A stretch of DNA of 64,000 nt from contig JAVIAB010000049.1 in assembly GCA_032433765.1 (NCBI GenBank), positions 20,170,779-20,234,778 of the forward strand. Reading direction: 5' to 3'. Position numbers and translations under genes: made by a program. Of this stretch, positions 43,096 to 53,800 are shown piece by piece (the first letter of the stretch is position 1; the number at the start of each line of letters is the position of its first letter). The notes beneath the pieces were generated by a model that saw nothing but the letters and a program-made list of their open reading frames with translations, was not told the origin of the DNA and searched no databases. This DNA is from Megaustenia siamemsis (taxonomy: Eukaryota > Mollusca > Gastropoda > Stylommatophora > Ariophantidae).

Positions 43096-43381
43096 CAACA
43101 TATACCGGAAGTTTACGTCCTCCTGAAAATGATGATCGTCACATTTTAAAAAATGTAGAGCGCTTGATGGTGTTAGGCCATCGTTGTTGACTCCAATTCC
43201 GAACATATAGACACACAGTTAGTCGTCAGATTATCCATGTCGCACATCAAACAACAGACCGTAAGATTAGCGTATGGCCGGTCTAGGGATTGACGATGAG
43301 CCATTCAATAAGAATAACTTAAGATAGAGGAATGAAGAAGGCTGACGAAGTCTGTCAGTGTGGTCTCAACAACTCTCGTGG

Positions 43382-43812
43382 TTTTTCTTCCTCTTCTTCT
43401 ATCCTTCCTCCATTGCCGTTGGCGTCGAGGGGAGATACAATCTGCGATTCTTTGCTCTTCTGTTGGCCTCTTCTGGTGTTACCCCTCCTAGTGACTAGTA
43501 TCCCCTTTATCCATCTCTTTCTAGGTCTTCCTCTTAATCTTGCATTTTCGTAGCGTTGTTTATGGCTCTTTTACTCATTGTTAGTTCTTTTTGTCTTGTT
43601 ATATGGCCGAACCAATTTATCTGTTGTTTCTTTATGTATTCGATGGCTAGTTCAATTTCGAGTTTCTTCCTCATGTCAGTGTTTCTTACTCTGTCCCTTA
43701 AGCTGTTTCCTGTCATTCTTCTGCCACATTTCATTTCGGTGGTCGTTATCTTTCTTATTGTTCTAGAGTCCAGCGTCCAATTCTGGCACTGGTAGCACAG
43801 AGTTGGTAGGAA
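43382..43812 (-). mobile_element. LINE D' fragment
   Basis: Minus-strand copy; 43534-43734 reads KCGRRMTGNSLRDRVRNTD, EIELAIEYIKKQQINWFGH and ITRQKELTMSKRAINN. The downstream KRWIKGIL and LYLPST parts are in another frame. The tail is CTTCTTCCTCTTC on the plus strand. Confidence 0.9.
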
Positions 43813-43844
43813 AAATATAATCTCTCGGGGTTGGGGATGAATAA

Positions 43845-43925
43845 GCAGAAACCGAAGAAGTAGAAACAGAAGAAGTAGAAACAGAAGAAGTAGAAACAGA
43901 AGAAGTAGAAACAGAAGAGGAGGAT
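43845..43925. repeat. 15-bp tandem repeat (AAGAAGTAGAAACAG)n
   Basis: About 5 units, next to the truncated 5' end of LINE D'. Confidence 0.9.
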
Positions 43926-43984
43926 TAAGAAGAAGATATCGAGGCTTTCCCTAGAGAACTGCCAACACCTTTTATGTTTCTCCA

Positions 43985-44418
43985 AACTCTGACCTATAGA
44001 AGCGAATTATGGACAGTAGACAAAAGAATGAAAAGACGATTAGAGGACACAGAGATGGGATTTATCCGAAGAATGTTGAAAGTTCACTGGACAGCTAAAA
44101 AGACCAACGAGGAAGTTCTCAAAGATGCCAATTAAAAAAAAAAAAAAAAAAAAAAAACGGGGAGCTTCTGAAAAAGTCACCAGAAAGAAACAATCAACAT
44201 TTTACGGGCACATCATGAGAAGAGGAAAGTTGGAATACTTGGTTACAACAGGCAAAATACAGGGACAGAGAGATCGCGGACGACAAAGAGAGTAGATACT
44301 AGATAGCTTGGTGGCATGGCGTCTACAACGGTCAAAAACTAAATTGATACGATGCACTATGGATAGAAGATTATGGAAGGACTTGATCGCCTACGTCAAA
44401 CGGTATGCCACATGATGA
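43985..44418 (+). mobile_element. LINE A fragment with expanded internal poly-A
   Basis: Plus-strand remnant: LTYRSELWTVDKRMKRRLED, GFIRRMLKVHWTAKKTNEE. At 44133-44157 a run of about 24 A replaces the short CACAAAAAGGG of other copies. FYGHIMRRGKLEYLVTTGK follows. The tail is TGATGATG at 44410. Confidence 0.88.
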
Positions 44419-44419
44419 T

Positions 44420-44618
44420 GTTTACCAACAACAGGTTGCCAATAGCAGAGATCGTTCTTTCATAAGTTATCCTACAGTTTGCGTGGTGTACTGTCACACA
44501 TGGGAGGGTTGTTAGATTTCCTGGCCATCGCTAGTTATGGAGCTTAAGTTGTTGTAAAGTTATATCTTTGTCCCTTTGATTCCATCTATCCGTTTCTTTA
44601 TGCACTCCCTTAAGCTGC
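44420..44618. other. No recognised feature
   Basis: Unique-looking sequence between LINE A and LINE E. Confidence 0.5.
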
Positions 44619-44619
44619 C

Positions 44620-45086
44620 AATTCTTCTTCTTCTACCTTTTTAGCTCCCAGTGGAGCATAGGTCTTCAACAAAATCTTTCCAAGTCGTTCTGTTTTTTGT
44701 CATTCCTTTAAGGTTATTCCATGTTTTCCCCATCATCTTAATCTCTGCTTCTATCTGTCTTCTCCAAGAATTCCTTGGTCTTCCCCTTTGTCTTTTCCCC
44801 TGGGGATTCCAAAAAAAGAGCATGTTGTGCAATACTCTCAGTTGGCTTCCGCAGCGTGTGTCCTATCCAGGGCCATCGTCTTCGCTGTATCTATCCACCG
44901 GTATTTGGCTTGTACATTTCCATCATTCTATGTTAGTGATTTTGTCCTGCTATTTCCATCCTTTTATTCTGCGTAAGCATCCATTAATGAAAATCTGTAT
45001 CTTCATGATTGTCGTTTTTGTTGTTCTCCATGTTTTTTCAGCCATATAATAGGACGGACTTAACATTTGAGTTAAAAATTTGTATA
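44620..45086 (-). mobile_element. LINE E fragment
   Basis: Minus-strand copy; 44641-44832 reads NPQGKRQRGRPRNSWRRQI, IKMMGKTWNNLKGMTKNR and TWKDFVEDLCSTGS with stop. The 38-bp terminal segment is present once. The 5' part reaches the NSNVKSVLLYG region. This is the best view of the LINE E C-terminus here. Confidence 0.92.
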
Positions 45087-45257
45087 ATTGTATTTAACTA
45101 ATTTCTTTGGATTTCCATATGTTTCCCAGTGCAACGAAAGCTCCTCTTGCTTTTGATATCCTTAATTTGGTATCATTTTCTGTTCCTCCCTCTATATATT
45201 ACTGCCCAAATATATGTAAGATTGTACGTCTAGTAGAGAGTTGCCAATTAGTTAGAA

Positions 45258-45258
45258 T

Positions 45259-45310
<52 letters not shown>

Positions 45311-45405
45311 TTTCTTTTCTTTCTTTCTTTCTTTCTTCTTTCTTTCTTTCTTTCTTTCTTTCTTCTTTCTTTTTTCTTTCTTTCTTTCTTTCTTTCTTTC
45401 TGTTT
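45258..45405. repeat. (TTTC)n microsatellite
   Basis: About 150 bp of TTTC units with slips, continuing directly into the CTGC/CTGT array. Confidence 0.95.
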
Positions 45406-46080
45406 ATCTATCTGACTGCCTGTCTGCCTCACTGTCTGTCTGTTTGTCTGCCTGCGTGCCTTACTGCCTGCCTGCCTGTCTGCCTGCTATCCTGTCTGTC
45501 TGCCTGCGTACCTGCCTGCCTGCCAGCCTGTCTGTCTGCCTGCTATCCTGTCTGTCTGCCTGCGTACCTGCCTGCCTGCCAGCCTGTCTGTCTGTCTACC
45601 TGCGTACCTGCCTGCCTGTCTGCCTGCTATTCTGTCTGTCTGCCTGCGTATCTGCCTGCCTGCTACCTGTCTGTCTGCCGGCGTACCTGCCTGCCTGCCA
45701 GCCTGTCTGCCTGCTACCTGTCTGTCTGCCTGCGTACCTGCCTGCCTGCCAGCCTGTCTGTCTGCCTGCTACCTGTCTGTCTGCCTGCGTACCTGCCTGC
45801 CTGCCTGCCAGCCTGTCTGTCTGTCTGCCTGCGTACCTGCCTGCCTGTCTGTCTGCCTGCCTGTCTGTCTGCCTGCCTGCCTGCTACCTGTCTGTCTGCC
45901 TGTCTGCCTGCCTGCAAGCCTGTCTGTCTGTCTGCCTGCCTCCCTGCCTGCCTGCCAGCCTGTCTGTCTGTCTGCCTGCGTACCTGCCTGCCTGCCTGTC
46001 TGTCTGCCTGTCTGCCTGCCTGCAAGCCTGTCTGTCTGCCTGTCTGCCTGCCTGCCTGCCTGCCTGTCTGTCTGTTTGTC
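45406..46080. repeat. (CTGY)n tetranucleotide array with TACC variants
   Basis: Mixed CTGC, CTGT and TACC/CAGC units. A 253-codon frame (45444-46205) crosses it as CLPACLPASLSV-like repeats; this is a by-product of the repeat. Confidence 0.95.
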
Positions 46081-46977
46081 TTCCTTCATTTCCTTCTCTC
46101 ATGAAATATTCAAACCACACACACACACACACACACACAACCTACAACCAACATTGTAGACAAGCCACAACACACATTATAAATAAGCCACAATCCACAT
46201 TATAAAAAAAAATCCACAAGACACGTTATTTAAAAAAAAGCCACAAGCCACATTATAAATAACTTACAAATCTTTATTAACAATTTCCACATTTGTACCT
46301 GCCTGCCTGCCAGCCTGTCTGTCTGTCTACCTGCGTACCTGCCTGCCTGTCTGCCTGCTATTCTGTCTGTCTGCCTGCGTATCTGCCTGCCTGCTACCTG
46401 TCTGTCTGCCGGCGTACCTGCCTGCCTGCCAGCCTGTCTGCCTGCTACCTGTCTGTCTGCCTGCGTACCTGCCTGCCTGCCTGCCAGCCTGTCTGTCTGT
46501 CTGCCTGCGTACCTGCCTGCCTGTCTGTCTGTCTGCCTGTCTGTCTGCCTGCCTGCCTGCTACCTGTCTGTCTGCCTGTCTGCCTGCCTGCAAGCCTGTC
46601 TGTCTGTCTGCCTGCCTCCCTGCCTGCCTGCCAGCCTGTCTGTCTGTCTGCCTGCGTACCTGCCTGCCTGCCTGTCTGTCTGCCTGTCTGCCTGCCTGCA
46701 AGCCTGTCTGTCTGCCTGTCTGCCTGCCTGCCTGCCTGCCTGCCTGTCTGTCTGTTTGTCTTCCTTCATTTCCTTCTCTCATGAAATATTCAAACCACAC
46801 ACACACACACACACACACACAACCTACAACCAACATTGTAGACAAGCCACAACACACATTATAAATAAGCCACAATCCACATTATAAAAAAAAATCCACA
46901 AGACACGTTATTTAAAAAAAAGCCACAAGCCACATTATAAATAACTTACAAATCTTTATTTACAATTTCCACATTTG
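45566..46977. repeat. Recent tandem duplication of about 0.7 kb
   Basis: The block made of (CTGY)n, CTTCCTTCATTTCCTTCTC, (CA)n and ACCTACAACCAACATTGTAG to AATTTCCACATTTG occurs twice. Matching points are 731 bp apart at the left (CTGCCGGCG at 45677 and 46408) and 680 bp apart at the right (46081 and 46761). The difference lies in repeat length. Outside the repeats I saw only one substitution (TTTATTAAC versus TTTATTTAC). Confidence 0.92.
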
Positions 46978-47194
46978 TTTGTCTAAATTCGTCCAACCTA
47001 ATGTCAACAAAAGAAATGCCGTCCCGTTATAGTTTCTTTGATGATGATAATAATAATTTTTAAAATAAGAAATATTAAAACTGCATGCTTGCAATATCTA
47101 CCTGACCACACGAACACACTCAACCGATTTATGTACAAATTAGTGACAACTTTTATTTAACATGTATTTATTAATTTTTTTTTTACTGTTGCTA

Positions 47195-47634
47195 AGGTGG
47201 ACTAATAAGGTGGATTAATAAGGTTGATTAATAAGGTGGAATAATACGTTGGACTGTTAAGGTAGACTGATAAGGTGGACTGAGAAGTTGGACAGAAAAG
47301 GTGGACTTAAAAGGTGGACTAATAAGGTGGACTGTTGAAACGTTGCAATGTGTTCTGCGCCAGTGGCCCAGTGCATCCGATTTCAGCCAGCATTTTATTC
47401 AGGTTTGCTTTCCTTAGCCTTTAATTGTCCCCAATCATCTTGCAAGGCAGAAGATTGTGGACATGTTCTACAGGATTGCCCCCACCAGTACACAGACCTG
47501 AGAAGAGCAATGTGGTCCACACCCACCTCCCTGGAAGAGAAACTATATGGGGCAATCGATTGGCGTAATCAGACAGCTGACTTCATGAGAAAGTCTGGAA
47601 TCCTACTCTGATTGTGTCTTGATCACAGAGAGAT

Positions 47635-47680
<46 letters not shown>

Positions 47681-47740
47681 GATGGACTGATAAGGTCTAC
47701 TGATGAGGTCTAACTATTAGGTGGATTAATATGTGGATTT
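47195..47740. repeat. 13-bp minisatellite (AAGGTGGACTAAT)n split by LINE G
   Basis: Units at 47195-47335 and degenerate units at 47685-47740, either side of the LINE G insertion. Confidence 0.88.
47340..47680 (+). mobile_element. LINE G 3' end with inverted 5' segment
   Basis: The sense part from about 47460 reads GHVLQDCPHQYTDLRRAMW, SLEEKLYGAIDWRNQTADF and MRKSGILL with stop, then a (GA)n tail to 47680. The preceding 47341-47459 is the antisense of the NQRLRKANLNKML region. That arrangement fits twin priming (inference). Confidence 0.85.
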
Positions 47741-48344
47741 GGTTGCATTTCTTCATCATAAAATGACATAGTACATAATTATGAAAGTTTATTATCTGTT
47801 TCAAAATATATTTTTGATATTTGGAAACAATCTTGGTTTTTTTCTCCCTCGTTTACCTGATATACAATTCATGAAATCATAGAAGCACTTCCATCTGATA
47901 GCAGCAACAGAAACAGCACAACTAAAGTTCCACTGTCAAGCAAGAGCGAAGCAGTTGCGATTAATCAAACACATTTACATTAATTTACACAATTTTCTGC
48001 GATTTATATGTAAAGATATATATTTTAAAAATATTACATTATTAATTAGTTTTTTTTTCAAAATAAAACGACGAAATAAACAAGAAACGAAGCTTAGAAG
48101 CGAACTGTGGAAGTTAGACCTGGAGATAAGAAGTATCAAAAGAAAGAATAAAATATGCATTCGTGAAAACAAAAAATAAATCAGAAGGTTTAAGAAAGAA
48201 CGCTAATGTAACTGTTGTAATCCACTCTGACATGAAAAATAATGTTGCTTAGATTACTTGTGCGCCGATTTTATTTTCGTTTATGATATTCTTCACTGTT
48301 GTCCAGCAACTGTGTAGGTGAGTCTTACATTAACGAATATTCAC
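47740..48344. other. No recognised feature
   Basis: AT-rich sequence; frames of 65-74 codons on both strands lack known domains. Confidence 0.55.
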
Positions 48345-49225
48345 ACAGTAATAGTAATGATAGTAATGATGGTAATGATAGTAGCGGTAGTAATGACGAT
48401 AATGATAGTAATGGTAGTAACGGTGCTAATGATAGTAACGGGGTAGTAATGACAGTAATTATAGTAATGACGATAATGATAGTAATGGTAGTAAAAATAC
48501 TAATTATAGTAATGATAGTAATTGTGGTAATGGTGATAATGATAGTAATGGTAGTTATGATGCTAACGATATTAACGGTATTATGACGGTAATGATAGTA
48601 ATGATAACAATTTTAGTAATGATAGCAATGACAATAATGGTAATAATGATAGTAATGGCAGTAATGATGCTAATGATAGTAACGGTAGTAATGACGGTAA
48701 TGATAGTAATGATAATAATGGTGATAATGATAGTAATGATAGTAATGGTCATAATGATAATAATGGTGATAATGATAGCAATGATGGTAATGATAGTAAT
48801 GATAGTAATTGTGTAATGACAGTAATGGTTATTACGATAATAATGATAGTAATGGTGATAATGATAGTAATGGCGATAATGATAGTAATTATAGTAATCG
48901 TGATAAAGATAGTAATGGTGATAATGATAGTAATGATAGTAATGGTGATAATGATAGTAATGATAGTAATGATAGCAATGGTAATAATGACAGTAATGAT
49001 AGTAATGTCGATAATGATAGTAATGATAGTAATGGTGATAATGATAGTAATGATAGTAACGGTAGTAATGATAGTAATGATAGTAATTGTGTTAATGATA
49101 GTAATGGTAGTAATGGTACTAATGGTAGTAATGATATTAATGGTAGTAATGAAAGTAATTATCGTACTGTTAGTAATTATAGTGATGATAGCAATGATAG
49201 TGATGATAGTAATTATAATCGTGTC
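48345..49225. repeat. 9-bp minisatellite (AGTAATGAT)n, about 95 units
   Basis: Units AGTAATGAT with GGT, AAC and AAT variants. Since 9 is a multiple of 3, 139-codon frames (NDSNDSNGD and IVMIVMV types) stay open; they are not genes. Confidence 0.96.
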
Positions 49226-49351
49226 TAAAAAATAAAATAATTAAAATTAATATTTGAACATGTATTAGTGCTTTTAAATTATATCAGGGGAAGGTAACTA
49301 TCAAAATCAATAAGTTTTAAAATAAAATAACATCTGTAAAGGAAAAACCTG

Positions 49352-49960
49352 ATCATCATCATGTGCCATACCGGTTGGCGTAGGCGATCATGTCCTTCCA
49401 CAATCTTCTATCAACAGTACATCGTATCAGTTCTGTTGTTGACTGTTTTCCATGCCATGACACCAAGCTATCCAATATTTTCTCCTTTGTCGTCCGCGAT
49501 CTCTCTTTCCTTTTATTTTGGCAGTTGTAACTAAGTATTCCAACTTTCCTCTTCACATGATGTACCCGAAAAATTTTGATTGTTTATTTCTGATGTTTTT
49601 TTAAGAGCTCCCTTTTTGTGTTGACCTCTTTGAGAATTTCTTCATTGGTCTTTTTAGCTGTCCAGGGAGCTTTCAACATTCTTCTGAGAAATCCCATCTC
49701 TGTGGCCTCTAATCGTCTTTTCATTTATTTGTCTACTGTCCATGATTCGCTTCAAAAGGTCAGAATTCGTTCTATATAGCACCGATGAACTCTCTTTTTC
49801 ACATCTATTGACATAGATTTGTTGCATAAGATATTTGTCATTTTCTGAAATGCTATTTAGGCCTTAGTTATTCTGCTTTTTATTTCTGTGGTACATCTTC
49901 CATCTGATGTTATTATTGTACGCAAGTATTTGACGCGTTTCACTTTTTTTTAGATTTGAA
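49352..49960 (-). mobile_element. LINE A fragment
   Basis: Minus-strand remnant: RTTKEKILDSLVSWHGKQS and CTVDRRLWKDMIAYANRYG at 49359-49556, with RKKQ, FRRMLKAPWTAKKTNEE and RRLEATEMGF in broken frames. The tail is (ATG)n. Confidence 0.88.
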
Positions 49961-49969
49961 AAAAATGTT

Positions 49970-50160
49970 GATGGTTCGAAAAAAGAAAAACATAAATTTC
50001 CTTAATTGCACAATACAAAAAAAATAATAATAGAAATGGATAAGTTACTGGTTAAAAAAAATACAAACAAAATTAAAACCGTTTGTGGGTGGGTGAAATT
50101 GCACACGACAGGAGCAGAGTACAAAGCTGCTAACGACTCATAGCTGATGAGGATCGATTA
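49970..50160. other. No recognised feature
   Basis: AT-rich sequence with A runs between LINE A and R1. Confidence 0.5.
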
Positions 50161-50164
50161 AGAA

Positions 50165-50420
50165 CAGAACTATCGAGAACCTACTGAACCTCTTCGCGGT
50201 ACTCGAACTAGCAGACCAACCAGGCTATTTGACAAAGTGATCGGGAGGAAAGGCAACCCGGCACTCAAAAATGTCATGCTGATGTCGGATGTTTTGGTCG
50301 AAAGTCGCGAATAGCACAGTTCTACTACAAAGGGAAAGACAACGCATTTACGCCAACTTAATGTTCTTTTAAGGGCGGATGACGAAGTGATGCAACTATT
50401 CATTTAATCGTCGGGTGAGT
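50165..50420 (+). mobile_element. R1 element, diverged fourth copy, opposite orientation
   Basis: Contains ACTCAAAAATGTCATGCTGA and TGTCGGATG, the reverse of the R1 block ending CACGACATTTTTGAGT. The end ATTTAATCGTCGGGTGAG matches the CGCCCGATGACTAAAG region. Confidence 0.65.
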
Positions 50421-50525
50421 CCTAGAGAGGGAGAAAACGTTTTGTAAAAAAAATATGATTGCAAAGAATACTTCACTGCTTCAAGTAATTTGAAAATAAT
50501 TAAATTACTTCAGGTAATTTTTAAA

Positions 50526-50558
50526 ACTATCATCATCATCATTATCATCATCATCATT

Positions 50559-50589
<31 letters not shown>

Positions 50590-51450
50590 CCAGGTTGCAT
50601 GTCTTTTGCAGAACTTGCATTCACCACACTTCATCTAAAAGATTCTCTGTCTCTAGCCAGATCTCCCACAGAACCTTGCATTCACCACACCTCATCTAAA
50701 AGATTCTCTGTCTCTAGCCAGATCTCCCACAGAACCTTGCATTCACCACACCTCATCTAAAAGATTCTCTGTCTCTAGCCAGATCTCCACAGAACCTTGC
50801 ATTCACCACACCTCATCTAAAAGATTCTCTGTCTCTAGCCAGATCTCCCACAGAACCTTGCATTCACCACACCTCATCTAAAAGATTCTCTATCTCTAGC
50901 CAGATCTCCCACAGAACCTTGCATTCACCACACCTCATCTAAAAGATCTCCGTCTCTAGCCAGATCTCCCACAGAACCTTGCATTCACCACACCTCATCT
51001 AAAAGATTCTCTGTCTCTAGCCAGATCTCCCACAGAACCTTGCATTCACCACACCTCATCTAAAAGATTCTCTGTCTCTAGCCAGATCTCCCACAGAACC
51101 TGCATTCACCACACCTCGTCTAAAAGAATCTCTTTCTCTATCCAGATCTCCCACAGAACCTTGCATTCACCACACCTCATCTAAAAGATTCTCTGTCTCT
51201 ATCCAGATCTCCCACAGAACCTTGCATTCACCACACCTCATCTAAAAGATTCTCTGTCTCTAGCCAGATCTCCCCAGAACCTTGCATTCACCACACCTCA
51301 TCTAAAAGATTCTCTGTCTCTAGCCAGATCTCCCCAGAACCTTGCATTCACCACACCTCGTCTAAAAGATTCTCTGTCTCTATCCAGATCTCCCACAGAA
51401 CCTTGCATTCACACACACCTCATCTAAAAGATTCTCTGTCTCTAGCCAGA
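50526..51450 (-). repeat. 61-bp minisatellite grown inside a LINE I 3' end, about 14 copies
   Basis: Units contain CTCATCTAAAAGATTCTCTG and CAGATCTCCCACAGAACCTT (plus strand). On the minus strand each encodes DLARDRESFR, stop, GVVNARFCG. The leftmost unit ends FCKRHATW then TGA as the first unit of a (TGA)n tail (50526-50590), so the array lies just before the LINE terminus. Confidence 0.93.
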
Positions 51451-51585
51451 TCTCCAACTTCTTCTATTGTCATGTTCATGTTTTCTTAATGTCCACCTTC
51501 TTCTTGGTCTACCCCTGATGGGTCACCTTCCATCATTGTTCTTTCCAACCCGTTGTGTCTTTCGACGTGGCCATAGTATTTTTTT
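51440..51585 (-). mobile_element. LINE I body adjoining the array
   Basis: Minus-strand reading YYGHVERHNGLERTMMEG, then frame-shifted GRPRRRW-type sequence and NMTIEEVGDLARD, which leads into the first array unit. Only this short stretch of body is present. Confidence 0.8.
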
Positions 51586-51589
51586 TTAT

Positions 51590-51832
51590 TTCCCATGCAG
51601 TAGAATGCTGTTATAAGCCACTGTTTCAACCGTTTTATGCGTTTTTATTGCTATTTTTCAATATCAAAATTATCTTACAGATTTTTTTTCTGTGGCATTT
51701 TGTTTCGAATGAATCAATTTTCGTCCTTCTTGTTTGCCAGGTTTGAAAACCATTTTCTTATTAAGGGATTGTTATCGTCTGTACTCCTTTTTTTGTCATA
51801 TTCACAATAACAGAAGCTCACAGCAGCAGTAA
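51590..51832. other. No recognised feature
   Basis: AT-rich sequence without repeat partner or coding signal. Confidence 0.5.
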
Positions 51833-51834
51833 TT

Positions 51835-52148
51835 ATCATCATCATGTCCCTCCACAATCTTCTATCTACAATGCATCGTATCAGTTCTGTTGTTGAATGT
51901 TTTCCATGCCATAACACCAAGCTATCCAGTATTTTCTCTCTTTGTCGTCCGCGATCTCTCTTTTTTTTATTTTACCAGTTGAACTAAGTATTCCAACTTC
52001 TCTCTTCTCATGATGTGCCCGAAAAATGTTGATTGCTTCTTTGTGATGTTTTTTAAGAGTTCCCTTTTTGTGTTGGCCTCTTTGAGAACTTCCTCATTGG
52101 TCTTTTTAGCTGTCCAGGGAACTTCCAACATTCTTCTGAGAAATCCCA
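51835..52148 (-). mobile_element. LINE A 3' fragment
   Basis: Minus-strand copy: GFLRRMLEVPWTAKKTNEE and KKQSTFFGHIMRREKLEYL at 51967-52188, then the SLVLWHGKHSTTELIRC region. Truncated at 52148 in AGAAATCCCAG. Confidence 0.88.
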
Positions 52149-52304
52149 GCAGCAATAATAGTACAAATAAATTTATTAGTAACAACAATAATTAATTCAG
52201 TATTAAAGTTAATCCATTTTCCTCTCCGGCCGAAGACGGTATATAGAGGGAGGGGGGGGGGATTTATAGATCTTAACATTTACAGATTTGTTGCTAGTTC
52301 TTCT

Positions 52305-52745
52305 AGGTCTACGTCATTCAAGGGGACATTCTCGTGTATTATCACACTGGACAAGAAAAGTAGGGAACAGAACTCAATCGTGGTCAATGCGGAGGTCAAC
52401 GGAGCACCTATGGACATGTTCGGAGTGTAATGATGATGGGTTAAGGCATAAAAATGCGAAGCTGCAGTAAAGCTGAATGTGAGGAAACATTTAAAAAATA
52501 GAAAAAAATGGTATGTAAGAAGCTTTACGTGATAAGTGGACGACACAGACTAAACGACGTTTCGGCCCATTTTTGTGTGTGTTTTTTTTTGTTTGTTCCT
52601 GCTGAAGGCCTATTGGGCCGAAACGTCGTTTAGTCTGTGTCGTCCACTTATCACGTAAAGCTTCTTACATACCATTTTTTCTATTTTTTTTTAAATTTTT
52701 CCTGTAATGATGATGACCCGCAAATAACTCAATAACTCTTGTAGG
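52305..52745 (+). mobile_element. LINE H 3' end, internally deleted and split by R4
   Basis: The plus-strand piece 52305-52395 matches the TLDKKIREQNSVVVNAEVN region. A deletion joins it to the HLWTCSECNDD end at about 52400. The tail resumes after the R4 insertion at 52716 with ACCCGCAAATAACTCAATAA. Confidence 0.82.
52439..52702. mobile_element. R4 palindromic element with 13-bp target duplication
   Basis: Bases 52503-52569 pair without mismatch with 52614-52680 (67 bp), and about 9 more pairs follow after one bulge. The loop is 44 nt. The stem ends nearest the loop in GGGCCGAAACGTCG. TGTAATGATGATG lies at 52426-52438 and 52703-52715 as a target duplication within LINE H. Left of the stem, GCGAAGCTGCAGTAAAGCTG matches the R4 copy at 14090 inverted. 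Structure suggests an inverted partial-dimer insertion of a retroelement. Confidence 0.85.
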
Positions 52746-52924
52746 TCTTGGTTGTTTCTTAGTCCCATAGTTGAGCCTTCCATGTACTTGTTTTGCTAGT
52801 GTTTCTCTTGGTCTACCTTGTTTACTTTTACCAGATGGTTTCCACATGAATAACTGACTATGAAATCTTTCTTCATTTATCCTCAATACATAACCGATGT
52901 ATTTACGTCTTCTTTGTTATAACG

Positions 52925-53175
52925 TATATATGTAAAGAGCTCCGTCATGGCGTATAGGGAATATGATGTTAGTGACTATAATTTTTACAGACCTTATGCA
53001 CATGATTTCTACGGCAATGTGGTCGGTATTACGTCTGTGCTGCTTCACTTTCCAAGAAAAATATTCCGGTACCCATTTAAGGCTGGGTGAACCTGAAGCC
53101 GTTGATCAGGATCGAACCAGGCTCCTTGGTCTTAGTAGTCAGTTCACTAGCCACTGAGCTATATCTGCTCTCTTC
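52925..53175 (-). mobile_element. SINE1 with 8-bp target duplication
   Basis: Minus-strand, diverged copy; the hairpin at the 3' end has lost one arm (CCGTCATGGCGTATAG). TTATAACG occurs at 52917-52924 and 53176-53183. Confidence 0.88.
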
Positions 53176-53329
53176 TTATAACGCTCGACGTGTATTCTTG
53201 TTTAGTTTCATCTCTTATCTTTTTATTTGAAATGCATTCTCTCAAGGTTACGTTTGAGTTCCTAATTTTACTATTTGTTTTCAAACGCATTTAAATCCCT
53301 ATTTAAAGTTTGGGTGAATTTCCAGCTTC

Positions 53330-53680
53330 CACGTCCATATGTTAGCTGTGATATCACATCCACATGTTAGCTCTGGTATCACATCCATAAATTAGCTCTG
53401 GTATCACATCCATATATTAGCTCTGATATCACATCCATATGTTAGCTGTGGTATCACATCCATATGTTAGCACTGGTATCACATCCATTTGTTATCTCTG
53501 GTATCACATCCATTTGTTGTCTCTGGTATCACATCCATATTTTATCTCTGGTATCACACCCATATTTTAGCTCTGGTATCACATCTATTTGTTGTCTCTG
53601 GTATCACATCCATATTCTAGCTCTGGTATCACATCCATATTTTAGCTCTGGTATCACATCCATATGTTAGCTCTGGTATG
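53330..53680. repeat. 25-bp minisatellite, about 14 copies
   Basis: Unit CTGGTATCACATCCATATGT plus TAGCT with minor variants. Confidence 0.94.
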
Positions 53681-53694
53681 ACACAGGAGAAAAC

Positions 53695-53800
53695 AATCTT
53701 CATTCAGTATTTTATTCTGTGGCCGTGCGTGTTTGTCAAACATTGGTAGAATTAGCCACGAGAGAAGCTGTTCGACAAAAACAAAACCTCAAAAACAAAA
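53695..53800 (+). mobile_element. LINE J 3' end
   Basis: Plus-strand reading FCGRACLSNIGRISHERSC, the same zinc-finger-like motif as at 4180-4250. It leads directly into the 48-bp array. Very short 5'-truncated copy. Confidence 0.82.

Noticed and set aside
45444..46205. 253-codon cysteine-rich frame that could look like a secreted or venom-type protein
   Set aside because: It is a translation of (CTGC/CTGT)n. All frames are equally repetitive and the block is part of a recent duplication of simple sequence.
48809..49235. 139-codon Asn/Ser/Asp-rich frame
   Set aside because: Translation of the 9-bp array (AGTAATGAT)n; the overlapping second frame is equally long.
50526..51450. CRISPR-like regularly spaced array
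   Set aside because: Units are contiguous with no unique spacers, and the DNA is clearly eukaryotic.
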